Shown here: piece after piece, positions 34,712 to 42,632 of the stretch | Position numbering within the stretch: the stretch's first letter is position 1 | Layout of the letters: every line of letters begins with the position of its first letter | Assembly: GCA_963843275.1 (NCBI GenBank) | Contig: CAWJJM010000011.1 | Location: 148,379 to 212,378 of the forward strand | From: CAWJJM01 sp963843275 | Lineage (GTDB): Bacteria > Acidobacteriota > Thermoanaerobaculia > Multivoradales > JBCCEF01 | Direction of reading: 5' to 3' | Length of the DNA: 64,000 nt | The notes under the pieces: model-generated | The model's database searches: none | Seen by the model: the letters and a program-made list of their open reading frames with translations, nothing else | What the model was told of the DNA's origin: nothing | Made by a program: the position numbers and the translations under genes

Positions 34712-36376
34712 TCACCGGTGAGCGGACCGGGCCGGAGGCACCCCGCCTTCGCCGCGCCGCCGCAGGGCCCAGGCCGCAGCGGCCGCCAGGACGAGGGCGA
34801 GCGCGACCAGGCCCGACCGCCCGAGCGCCGGGATCTCGAGGACCGACGCTGCCGTCACCACGACGCAGGCGGAGAACTCGGAGCTGTCGCCGGTGGGGTC
34901 GGAGACGCTGGCCACGGCGGTGACGAACCAGCCGGGGGGCACGGCCGGAAGGGAAACGTCGATCGGCCCGCTGCCGGAGCCGTCGGTGGAGACCTGCGCG
35001 AAGCCCAGGTACTGCTCGCCCTCGCCGAAGCCGGACGGATCGCAGGCGGAGCTGGCGTAGAAGGAGACCAGGAAGGGACGGCCGGGATCCGACTCGAGGA
35101 GGCCGGTGACGGCCGTGACGCCGCCGCTCGCGACGGCGCTCGCCAGCTCCGGGTAGTTCTGGAGGTGGTTGTGGCCACCGTCGCCGTCGCCCGGGTCGTT
35201 CGCCGTCACGCCGTCGTCGCCGAGGTCGATCCCCAGCCCGTCGTTGGCGAAGATGCGGTTGCCGCGGAAGGTGTTCTGGAGGTTGTCGACGGCGCCGGCG
35301 ACGGCGATGCCGGCGCCGTGGTTGAAGGCGATGACGTTGGCCTGCTCGGGCTGCAGGCCGCCGACGACGTTGCCGTCGCAGCTGCCGCCGCTGGTGCCGA
35401 TGTGGACGCCGTCGGAGCCGTTCGGGATCGGCACGGTCCCCGTCGCATCGGTGCCGATGAAGTTGCCCTGGATGACGGCCGAATCGGCGCCGAGGCCGAT
35501 GAGGATCCCGCGCGAGGCGTTGCCGGAGATGACGTTCCCCTCGCCCGCCGCGCTCCCCCCGACGAGGTTGTACGCCGAGGCGAGACCGTCGATGCTGAGA
35601 CCGACGAAGTTCGGCAGCGCCGTGAGCCCGTCGGCGCCGACGCCGATGAAGTTGCCGAGGACCCGGTCGTCGCTCGTGTTGCTGGCGAGCGACACGCCGT
35701 GCTGCGGGCTGCCGGCGAGGAGGTTGCGATCGGCCGGGTCGGCGCCGCCGATCCGGTGGCCCGACCCGCCGAGCACCGCGACGTTCGAGCCCCCGTTGCC
35801 GAACGCCGTGGTCCCGGCGGGATCGGTGCCGAGGAAGTTGCCGGCGATCACGCAGTCGTCGGCACCGTCGAGGACGATGCCGGCGCCGCCGGGGCTCGAG
35901 CCGCCGAAGACGAAGCGGTTGATCACCAGCCCGCGCAGGGTGCTGCCGCTGCCGCCGGCATCGACCGACAGGCCGACGCTCCCGGACCCCGCCGCCGAAC
36001 CGTCGATCTCGATCAGCAGCACCGCGTCGTCGCTCGCCGACCGGGTGTTGGCGCTCGCCCCCGGCTGGCTGGTGCCGTCGATCGTCATCGGCACGCTGAC
36101 CGCCGGCAGCGGGCTGGCGGGCTGCAGGGTGTGGACGCCGGCGCCGGGGATGGCGAACTCGATCCGGTCGTCCGTGCCGTAGGCCCCGACGGCCACGACG
36201 TCCGGGTCGACCGCGCTGCCGAGGTCGAGCGACAGCAGCGCCTCGCGCAGGGTGACGACGCCGTCGGTCGCGACGCCGTCGCCGCCGCTGGTCACGGTGA
36301 CCGTCGCCGCCCGGGCGCCGATGCCCCCGAGAAGCGCCGGAAGAACGAGCAGACCTGCGAGCACCGCCCGCCTCAT
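34712..36376 (-). CDS. Exported right-handed beta-helix protein with IPTL-CTERM-like sorting tail
   Basis: The 554-residue protein has a signal peptide (cleavage near GARA) and a long run of short, Gly/Asn-rich strands with NxIxGN-like turns (GLVINRFVFGG, NFLGTDPAGTTAFGNGGSN, GNFIGVGADG and others), typical of a parallel beta-helix. The last ~45 residues form a sorting tail: IPALGRSGLVALALVL, a hydrophobic helix and a basic end (RRRGEGG). Such tails mark proteins for envelope processing by an exosortase-like system. The start at 36376 is set by GAGGAGGTG 8 bases upstream. It probably ends at the cell surface; its ligand is unknown. Confidence 0.82.
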   Translation of the reverse strand: MRRAVLAGLLVLPALLGGIGARAATVTVTSGGDGVATDGVVTLREALLSLDLGSAVDPDVVAVGAYGTDDRIEFAIPGAGVHTLQPASPLPAVSVPMTIDGTSQPGASANTRSASDDAVLLIEIDGSAAGSGSVGLSVDAGGSGSTLRGLVINRFVFGGSSPGGAGIVLDGADDCVIAGNFLGTDPAGTTAFGNGGSNVAVLGGSGHRIGGADPADRNLLAGSPQHGVSLASNTSDDRVLGNFIGVGADGLTALPNFVGLSIDGLASAYNLVGGSAAGEGNVISGNASRGILIGLGADSAVIQGNFIGTDATGTVPIPNGSDGVHIGTSGGSCDGNVVGGLQPEQANVIAFNHGAGIAVAGAVDNLQNTFRGNRIFANDGLGIDLGDDGVTANDPGDGDGGHNHLQNYPELASAVASGGVTAVTGLLESDPGRPFLVSFYASSACDPSGFGEGEQYLGFAQVSTDGSGSGPIDVSLPAVPPGWFVTAVASVSDPTGDSSEFSACVVVTAASVLEIPALGRSGLVALALVLAAAAAWALRRRGEGGVPPARSAHR

Positions 36377-36409
36377 GTCGCGCACCTCCTCACACACCGG
36401 TTCGAGACA

Positions 36410-36452
36410 GAGAGAGGGCTGCGGAGCGCGACTTGCTCACCTCCCGTCGCCG
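36410..36452 (-). repeat. 43-base element upstream of the beta-helix gene (copy 1)
   Basis: Aligned without gaps to 37303..37345, it matches at 37 of 43 positions (counted by hand). The minus-strand core reads AGGTGAGCAAGTCG. It lies 34-76 bases before the start of the beta-helix gene. A related, shorter version precedes the third tail-bearing gene at ~40.4 kb. It may be a shared promoter or a 5'-UTR element. Confidence 0.6.
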
Positions 36453-36475
36453 GTCCCGGGGCGGAGGAGTCCTCG

Positions 36476-37174
36476 TCATCGGGGTGCCGGCGCCCGCGAT
36501 CCGACGAACCGCCGGCGACGCCCGCGCAGGCGGAGCAATCCGTGCCCGGCGAGCAGGCTCACCAGAGCGAGCAGGCCCCAGGGGCCGACGGCGGGGACCG
36601 CCGCCGCCAGGGCGGGGGAGCCGGGCTCGACCCCCAGGCGGTACGGTGGAGGAAAGCTGGCGCCGAACCCGGGGTCGACCGGCACCCCGACCAGCAGGTC
36701 CGCCGTCACCGGGAACAGGATGCAGCTCTGGGTCGAAACCTGCCAGGCGTAGGACACCGTCAGCAAGCTCGGCGGCACGGTCGGGTCGATGCGGTAGAGC
36801 GTCTCTCCGCCGCCATCGGTGAGGAAGAAGGGCGTCGAGGAGAACTTGAGCTCGGGAGGCCCGCTCTGGGTCAGCAGCGAGGGGAAGACGTGGGGGGGAC
36901 CGACGCAGTCGCTCTCTGCGTAGAAGGACTCGAAGGTCAGGTTCTCGTTGCGCACCGCAGCGATGCCGGTCTCGCCGTCGACGCTCAGGGTGGTGAGCGC
37001 CAGCGACGCGCTCATGATGGTGCTGGTCGGCGAGTCCTCCCGTTCGAAGTCGACGACCCGCCCGAGCGTCTCTCCGTTCGACGCCCGGACGACCGCGCTG
37101 CCCGCCGGGAGAACCTGTGCCGTGGCGCCCCCGCCCCACAGGGCGAGCACCGCCAGGATTGCGACCCTCTTCAT
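36476..37174 (-). CDS. Small exported protein with IPTL-CTERM-like sorting tail
   Basis: The 232-residue protein has a signal peptide (MKRVAILAVLALWGGG, cleavage near TAQ). An uncharacterised region of ~170 residues follows. It ends with a sorting tail (AVPAVGPWGLLALVSL, hydrophobic helix, then RLRGRRRR). The start at 37174 is supported by GGAGG 6 bases upstream. It lies in a divergent pair with the CHAT gene. It contains cysteines that could pair (ESDCVGPP, QSCILFP). No function is recognised; its tail and shared upstream element place it in the same export class as the neighbouring beta-helix proteins. Confidence 0.72.
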   Translation of the reverse strand: MKRVAILAVLALWGGGATAQVLPAGSAVVRASNGETLGRVVDFEREDSPTSTIMSASLALTTLSVDGETGIAAVRNENLTFESFYAESDCVGPPHVFPSLLTQSGPPELKFSSTPFFLTDGGGETLYRIDPTVPPSLLTVSYAWQVSTQSCILFPVTADLLVGVPVDPGFGASFPPPYRLGVEPGSPALAAAVPAVGPWGLLALVSLLAGHGLLRLRGRRRRFVGSRAPAPR

Positions 37175-37302
37175 TGCAGCCTCCTTTCTCACCCGCGATC
37201 CCGGGACGGCGGCACCGACCGCCGGCAGGACGGCCAGCCATCCGGGCTCCGGCTGGCTCGTGAGCCCTCGCGGGCACCCGCTCCTCGGCAGGTCCCGTCT
37301 CC

Positions 37303-37345
37303 GAGAGAGGGGGGTGGAGCCCGACCTGCTCACCTCACGTCGCCG
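37303..37345 (-). repeat. 43-base element upstream of the small tail-bearing gene (copy 2)
   Basis: Second copy of the element at 36410..36452, in the same orientation relative to its downstream gene. Here it lies 129-171 bases before the start, in the divergent region also facing the CHAT gene. Its minus-strand core reads AGGTGAGCAGGTCG. Confidence 0.6.
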
Positions 37346-37355
37346 CCCCACCGGG

Positions 37356-40300
37356 ATGAGATACTGGGAGCCACCCTTGAAGGCCTCGCTCCAGACGGTC
37401 GTCCGCGCCGCCCTGGCGGCTCTGCCGGGGCTCGGCCTGGCCCTGGCGCTGAGCGCCTGCGGCGGCGGTTCCGAGGGACTGCTCGTCACCGCTTGCGAAC
37501 CCTGGGGAGCGGCGAGCCGGTCGGGGGTCGAGATCGGCGATCGGTTGGTCGGTTGGCGGAGCGGCGGCCAGGTCGGCCGGCTGCGCACGCCACTCGATCT
37601 CTTCGTCGTCGAGATCGAGCAGGGCCTGGACGGCCCGGTCACGCTCGAGGTCGACCGCCGTGGTCACCGCCGCCTGCTCCGCCTCGACGGCGGAGCCTGG
37701 GATCTCGAGACCCGAACGGGCGGTGGCGACGCCGACCCTCCCGGGGAGGGCTCGGATCACACCCTCCGGCGGCTCCGCGCGCAGGCCGCCGCCGCCGCGG
37801 CGGCGGCCGACCCCCGGCTCGCCGCCTGGTGGCACGTGGCCGAGGGCGACCTGCTGACCGGGGCTGGGCGCTTCGCCGAGGCGGGGCGCGCCTACGCCCA
37901 GGCCCGGCACGAGAGCGCCGGACCGGCGGCGAGGGCGGCCGTCGACGACTGGCAGGCCCGGCGGCTGATCGCCGCCGGCAGGCTCGACGACGCGGCGGCG
38001 GCGGAGCGCCGCGCCCTCCACCTGCGCGCGGGGCGGGACCCCGGCGGCGCCGCGGTCGCGGTCTCCCTCTACCAGCTCGGCCGCATCGCCGCGCGCCGCC
38101 AGCGCTGGGACGACGAGGCGAAGCTGACCCGTGCCGAAGCGATCCTCCTTGCGATGCCGCGCGGCCGCGAGCTGCTGGCCGAGGTCCTCAACCTGCGCGG
38201 CATGATGGCCTGGGGCCGGCGTGACCTCGACGCGGCCGCCGGCCACTACCGGGCGGCCGCGTCGCTCCTCGCCGGCCTCGGCCGCGAGAACCCGCTGCGC
38301 GCCAATCTCCTGGGCAACCTCGGGCTCGTCGCCGAGCTGCGCGGCGACATGGGCGAGGCGGCCGGGTTGTTCGCCGCCGCGGCGGCCCTGCACGCCCGGG
38401 TCGACCCGGAGAGCGTCGACGCCGCCTACGCGTACAACTACCTCGGCATCCTGGCCAAGCAGAAGGGCGACCTGGCCGCCGCCGAGCACTGGTACCGGCG
38501 CGCCGAGGCGGTCTTCGAGGTGGCGCTTCCCGACGGCGTGGAGACCGCCGGGATGCTCAACAACCTGGGCAACCTGGCCCTGCGACGCGGCGAGCTGGCC
38601 GCCGCGGAGCGCCTCCACCGTCGGGCGCTGGCGGTTCGCCAGCGAATCGTGCCGGGAACGGCCGACCACGCGGCGAGCCTGCAGAACCTCGGTCAGGTGC
38701 TGGAGCTCGAGGGCGAGACCGAACGCGCCGAGCCCTACCTGGTCGAGGCCCGGGCGATCAAGGCCCGGGTGGTCCCGGACAGCCTCGACTACTCCAACGC
38801 CCTCACCGCCCTCGGCCGTCTGCGCCAGGACCAGGGGCGGCTCGACGAGGCCGAGTCCCTCCACCGCGAGGCGCTGGACCTGCGCCGCGCGGTGGCGGAG
38901 GGGCGCTGGGAATGGGCGGAGAACCTCTTCTTCCTCGGGGAGATCGCCCTCGCCCGCGGAGACCGGGGCGACGCCGAGAAGCTCTGGCGTCAGGCGGTCG
39001 ACGGGATCGAGCAGAACCGCGAGCGCCCCGAGTGGGACCCGGAGGAGCGCTCCGGCTTCGCCGCCCCCTTCCAGCGCTACTACCGGCGGCTGGCGGCGCT
39101 GCTGGCGGCCGGCGGCCGTGCGCGCGAGGCCTTCGAGCTGCTGGAGAGCGCCCGCGCCAGGGCGCTGCGCAGCCTGCTCGCGGCACGCCGGCTACGCCAC
39201 CCCGCCGGTCTGACGGCGCCGCGGGCGGCACGGCGCGACGCCCTCCGGGAGGCGCAGGGCAGGCGGCTCGACGAGATCGCGGCCGCGCTCGGCGAGGGCG
39301 CGGTGCTGCTCGCCTACTCGGTGGCCGAGGACGGCACCCTGCTCTTCGTCGTCGCCGGTGGGACGGCCCGTGCGCCGCAGGTCCACCGCATCCCGGCCGG
39401 GGAGGAAGAGCTGCGCTCGCGGGTGGCGATCTTCCGCGCCCTGGTCGAACGCGGGCGCCGGGGCGGCGCGGTGGTCGAGCCGGCGCTCCTCGCCCAGGGC
39501 CGCTGGCTCTACGAGCGCCTCGTCGCTCCCGCCGAGAACGCCCTCGCCGGCGCCGAGCGCATCGTGATCGTCCCCGACGGGCCGCTCTTCTCGCTGCCCT
39601 TCGCCGCCCTGGTGCGCCGCCGCCGGCCGACGGTGGCCTGGCTGGGGGGCTGGCGGCCGCTCAGCATCGTCCCCGCGGCCGGTGTCCTGGTCGAGCTCGG
39701 CCCGGCCGGCCGCAGGGCCCGCCCGCCGCGCCGGCTCGTCGCCTTCGCCGACCCGGTCTACCCGCCGGGCGGGCTGGCGCCCCTGCCGGGGACGCGCTCG
39801 GAGGTCTCCCGCCTCGCGCCCCTCTTCCCGGGCAGCCTCGTCTACCTGGGGCGCGACGCCACCGAGGACCGCCTGGGGGCCTTGCCGTCGTCCCCGCTCA
39901 TCCTCCACCTCGCCGTCCACGGACTGCTCGACGAGCGCTTCCCGCTGGAGTCGGCGCTGGCGTTCTCGACCCCCGCGGCGGCGGCGCCGGCGCGTGAGGA
40001 CGGTCTGCTCCACGCCTGGGAGGTGCCCGAGCGGCTCGATCTCGACGCCGACCTCGTGGTGCTCTCCGCGTGCGATTCGGGCCGTGGACGCGAGCTGCCG
40101 GGGGAGGGGATCCTGGGGCTCGCCCGCGCCTTCCAGATCGCCGGCGCCCGCGCCGTGCTGGCCTCCCAGTGGGCGGTCGCCGACCGCTCGACCGGCGAGC
40201 TGATGGTCCGCTTCTACCGCCACCTCGCGGCCGGCCGGTCCGCCGCCGCCGCCCTCGCCGCCGCACAGCGCGAGCTGGCCGACGGCGACGCCGACGGCGC

Positions 40301-40367
40301 CGGCCTCGCCGCGGCCCGGCACCCCTTCGCCTGGGCCGGCTTCCAGCTCGTCGGCGACGGCAACTGA
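37356..40367 (+). CDS. TPR-CHAT lipoprotein, putative caspase-like protease
   Basis: The protein is ~1003 residues. It begins with a lipoprotein signal (LALSAC, Cys35), then a PDZ-like domain (~40-115), a long row of TPR repeats (~130-590) and a C-terminal CHAT domain (~640-1003). The CHAT dyad is visible: His855 in HLAVHGLLDE and Cys906 in VLSACDSGRG. CHAT domains are caspase/separase-like peptidases. The lipobox predicts that this one is tethered outside the cytoplasm, unlike the cytoplasmic TPR-CHAT proteins of defence systems. The start is uncertain: ATG 37356 has no clear ribosome site. TTG 37377 has GGGAG 6 bases upstream and gives a more typical n-region (MKASLQTVVR). Both keep the lipobox. 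Confidence 0.85.
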   Translation: MRYWEPPLKASLQTVVRAALAALPGLGLALALSACGGGSEGLLVTACEPWGAASRSGVEIGDRLVGWRSGGQVGRLRTPLDLFVVEIEQGLDGPVTLEVDRRGHRRLLRLDGGAWDLETRTGGGDADPPGEGSDHTLRRLRAQAAAAAAAADPRLAAWWHVAEGDLLTGAGRFAEAGRAYAQARHESAGPAARAAVDDWQARRLIAAGRLDDAAAAERRALHLRAGRDPGGAAVAVSLYQLGRIAARRQRWDDEAKLTRAEAILLAMPRGRELLAEVLNLRGMMAWGRRDLDAAAGHYRAAASLLAGLGRENPLRANLLGNLGLVAELRGDMGEAAGLFAAAAALHARVDPESVDAAYAYNYLGILAKQKGDLAAAEHWYRRAEAVFEVALPDGVETAGMLNNLGNLALRRGELAAAERLHRRALAVRQRIVPGTADHAASLQNLGQVLELEGETERAEPYLVEARAIKARVVPDSLDYSNALTALGRLRQDQGRLDEAESLHREALDLRRAVAEGRWEWAENLFFLGEIALARGDRGDAEKLWRQAVDGIEQNRERPEWDPEERSGFAAPFQRYYRRLAALLAAGGRAREAFELLESARARALRSLLAARRLRHPAGLTAPRAARRDALREAQGRRLDEIAAALGEGAVLLAYSVAEDGTLLFVVAGGTARAPQVHRIPAGEEELRSRVAIFRALVERGRRGGAVVEPALLAQGRWLYERLVAPAENALAGAERIVIVPDGPLFSLPFAALVRRRRPTVAWLGGWRPLSIVPAAGVLVELGPAGRRARPPRRLVAFADPVYPPGGLAPLPGTRSEVSRLAPLFPGSLVYLGRDATEDRLGALPSSPLILHLAVHGLLDERFPLESALAFSTPAAAAPAREDGLLHAWEVPERLDLDADLVVLSACDSGRGRELPGEGILGLARAFQIAGARAVLASQWAVADRSTGELMVRFYRHLAAGRSAAAALAAAQRELADGDADGAGLAAARHPFAWAGFQLVGDGN

Positions 40368-40394
40368 GCCGGCGGCGCGGCCGCACCCGGCTCG

Positions 40395-40437
40395 GCCGGC
40401 GGCGGCCGGTGAGCAAACCGCGCCGCCCCCGCCTCTA
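40395..40437 (+). promoter_or_regulatory. Related upstream element of the second beta-helix gene (copy 3)
   Basis: About 80-115 bases before the start of the second beta-helix gene, the + strand reads CGGTGAGCAAACCGCGCCG followed by a CCTCT stretch, resembling the AGGTGAGCAAGTCGCGC...CCTCT layout of the two 43-base copies. The similarity is clear only in the core, so it may be a binding site that all three genes share. Boundaries are approximate. Confidence 0.4.
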
Positions 40438-40513
40438 CCGGGGATGGACCCACCGCTTCGCGGGCCGGCCGCCGCCGGTCGCGCGAGCCGTGGCGAACCG
40501 ACGAGGAGCGCCC

Positions 40514-42553
40514 ATGGACCGCCGCCGACAGATCCCGGAGCGACGAGGCCGCGGGGAGCGCCGCCGCCGCCCGCGGCGGGTCGGCTGCGCCGTCGCCGCC
40601 CTGGCGCTCGCCGGGGCCGGCCTCCCGCGCAGCGCCGCCGCCGACACCGTCTACGCCGATCCCGCGGGCGCCTGCGCCACGCTCACCCCCTGTTTCACCA
40701 CCCTGCAGGCGGCGATCGACGACGTCCACGCGCCCGGCACGGTGGGGCTCTTCCCGGGCACCTACGCCGAGAGCGTCGACCTCGACACCATGGGCTCGTC
40801 CGTGGGTGGCGGGCCCGGCGACCTGACCCTGCAGGCGCTCGACGCCGGCGGTTCGCCGGCCACCGGCGGGGTGACGATCGATCCCGGCGCGTCGGGCGGA
40901 CCGGGGACCGGACGAGCGATCCACGGCGGGCTGCTGGTCGCCTTTCCCGGCGACCTCGTGGTGCACGGGATCGGACTGACGTCTCCCGACAGCGGCGGCG
41001 TGGTGGTGGTCACCGACGGCGGCGTGGAGCTCGCCGACGTCGTGATCCAGAGCTGCGCCGACAACGGTGGAACGCTCCTCGCCCAGGGTCCGGTCTCCCT
41101 GACGCGGCTGGTCGCCTTCCTCAACGCCGGCTCAGGCCTGGGCGCCCTCGGCTCCGCGGTCACGGTGGACGACGCCACGGCCGACCGCAACCAGGGGACC
41201 GGCCTGGTGGTCGCGAGCGACGGAGCGGTGGTCGCCCACGGCATCCATGCCGCCGGCAACGGCGGGAGCGGCCTCTCCACCCTCTCCTGCACCTCCGTCG
41301 AGGTCGAGGACGTGGTCACCGACGACAACGATCTCAACGGCACCGAGGTCGTCGTCGATGCGGGGAGCGGTTGCACCCCGGGCGGGCTCGCCGCCAGCGC
41401 CGCGGCCTCACAGGTCGGCCGCACCCCGGGCTTCGCCGGCGCGCTCGGCGCCGTCGGAACCGCGCCCCGCAGGGTCTCGGCGCCTGCCAGCGTCGTGGTG
41501 GTGGCGTCGATCCACCACCTCTCGGCGACCGGCAACGGCGGGGTGGGAGCCGGGGCCCAGGCGGTCTCCGGCGGCGACCCGCTGGGCGGCATCGAAGCCG
41601 ACGACGTCACGGCGGCCGGCAACGCCAGCCGGGGGCTCGTCCTGGTGGGCGACGACGTCCGGCTCTCGAACGCCACCCTGACCGGGAACCTGACCGGCAC
41701 CCTGGTCGCCGGCGTCACGGTGACGGTCTCCCAGGTCGTGGCGAGCGACAACGCCCCGGGGACCTACACGCCCCCGGACGAAGGGTCCGGCCTGGCGGTC
41801 GCCACCTCCGGCGCCGCCGAGCTCAACGACGTGGTGGCCGAGCGCAACGCCTTCGCGGGCCTGGTGCTGAGGACCTTCGACGGGCCCTCACCGGCGGGCC
41901 CCTACCGGATCGCCGGTGGCCGCTTCGCCGCCAACGCGGTCGGGATCGGCTCGTTCGGAGACGGCGAGGTCGTCGTCGCGATCGACGGCAGCGAGGTCGC
42001 CGACAACGGTGCGGCCGGGATCGCGCTGCCCAAGCTGCGGAGCGGGATCGTGCACGCCACCCTCGCCACCGGCAACGTGGCCGGGATCACCGCCGGCGTC
42101 GAGGGCCTCCTCGACGTCCGTGCCTCGGAGGTGTCCGGCAACCAGGAGGGTCTCGTCCTGGCGGTGCAGCCCGACGCCGTCGCCCGGATCCTGTGCTCGA
42201 ACGTGCGCGACAACGTCCCCGGTGCCGGTCTCGAGCTGTTCGATGGGAGCGCGGTCGACGCCCGCGCCGACTTCTGGGGCGACCCCTCCGGGCCGACCCA
42301 TCCGGACAATCCCGGAGGCGTCGGCGACGAGGTGGTGGACGGCGCCAACGGCGGCGTCGGCAGCGTCGACTTCTCCGCCTTCCTTGGGGCGGCGGCCACG
42401 GCGGACGACTGCCCCGCGATCTCCGCCGTCGAGATCCCCACCGCGGGCGCCTCCGGGCTGCTGGCGCTGGCGGGGCTGCTGGCGCTCGCCGGGCTCTCCG
42501 TCCTCGCCGGGCACCGCCGCCGGACGGGGGCCGAGGGGCGCGGCGCGCCCTAG
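40514..42553 (+). CDS. Second exported beta-helix protein with IPTL-CTERM-like sorting tail
   Basis: The 679-residue protein has a long basic N-terminus and a signal peptide (cleavage near SAAADT), then an N-terminal DUF1565/pectate-lyase-like start (ATLTPCFTTLQAAIDDV). Coil after coil of right-handed beta-helix follows (GNGGVGAGAQAV, VADNGAAGIALP and many more). It ends with a sorting tail (VEIPTAGASGLLALAG, then GHRRR). The start is supported by GAGGAG 6 bases upstream. It is probably displayed at the cell surface, as its paralogue across the CHAT gene should be. The role could be adhesion or glycan binding. The CHAT gene ends 146 bases upstream on the same strand. Confidence 0.85.
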   Translation: MDRRRQIPERRGRGERRRRPRRVGCAVAALALAGAGLPRSAAADTVYADPAGACATLTPCFTTLQAAIDDVHAPGTVGLFPGTYAESVDLDTMGSSVGGGPGDLTLQALDAGGSPATGGVTIDPGASGGPGTGRAIHGGLLVAFPGDLVVHGIGLTSPDSGGVVVVTDGGVELADVVIQSCADNGGTLLAQGPVSLTRLVAFLNAGSGLGALGSAVTVDDATADRNQGTGLVVASDGAVVAHGIHAAGNGGSGLSTLSCTSVEVEDVVTDDNDLNGTEVVVDAGSGCTPGGLAASAAASQVGRTPGFAGALGAVGTAPRRVSAPASVVVVASIHHLSATGNGGVGAGAQAVSGGDPLGGIEADDVTAAGNASRGLVLVGDDVRLSNATLTGNLTGTLVAGVTVTVSQVVASDNAPGTYTPPDEGSGLAVATSGAAELNDVVAERNAFAGLVLRTFDGPSPAGPYRIAGGRFAANAVGIGSFGDGEVVVAIDGSEVADNGAAGIALPKLRSGIVHATLATGNVAGITAGVEGLLDVRASEVSGNQEGLVLAVQPDAVARILCSNVRDNVPGAGLELFDGSAVDARADFWGDPSGPTHPDNPGGVGDEVVDGANGGVGSVDFSAFLGAAATADDCPAISAVEIPTAGASGLLALAGLLALAGLSVLAGHRRRTGAEGRGAP

Positions 42554-42632
42554 ACGGACCCTCTCCGCCGTCCGGCGGCAGCCGTGGTGAGCGCCGGTCC
42601 GGAGCGCGCACCCGGGTGGCGGGTGGCCGCGG

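Noticed and set aside
36410..37345. Sigma-54 promoters (GG-N10-GC) in the 43-base repeats, read on the + strand
   Set aside because: Both copies have the spacing, but copy 1 would point into antisense of a gene, and copy 3 lacks the spacing. The element follows the tail genes' orientation instead.
37174..37345. Cyclic-di-GMP-I riboswitch upstream of the small tail-bearing gene
   Set aside because: I looked for the conserved GCAAA-type core segments and found only a partial match in copy 3, not the full pattern.
37356..40367. CHAT-TPR protein as a type III-E CRISPR effector partner
   Set aside because: There is no cas gene or CRISPR array in the window and the protein has a lipoprotein signal.
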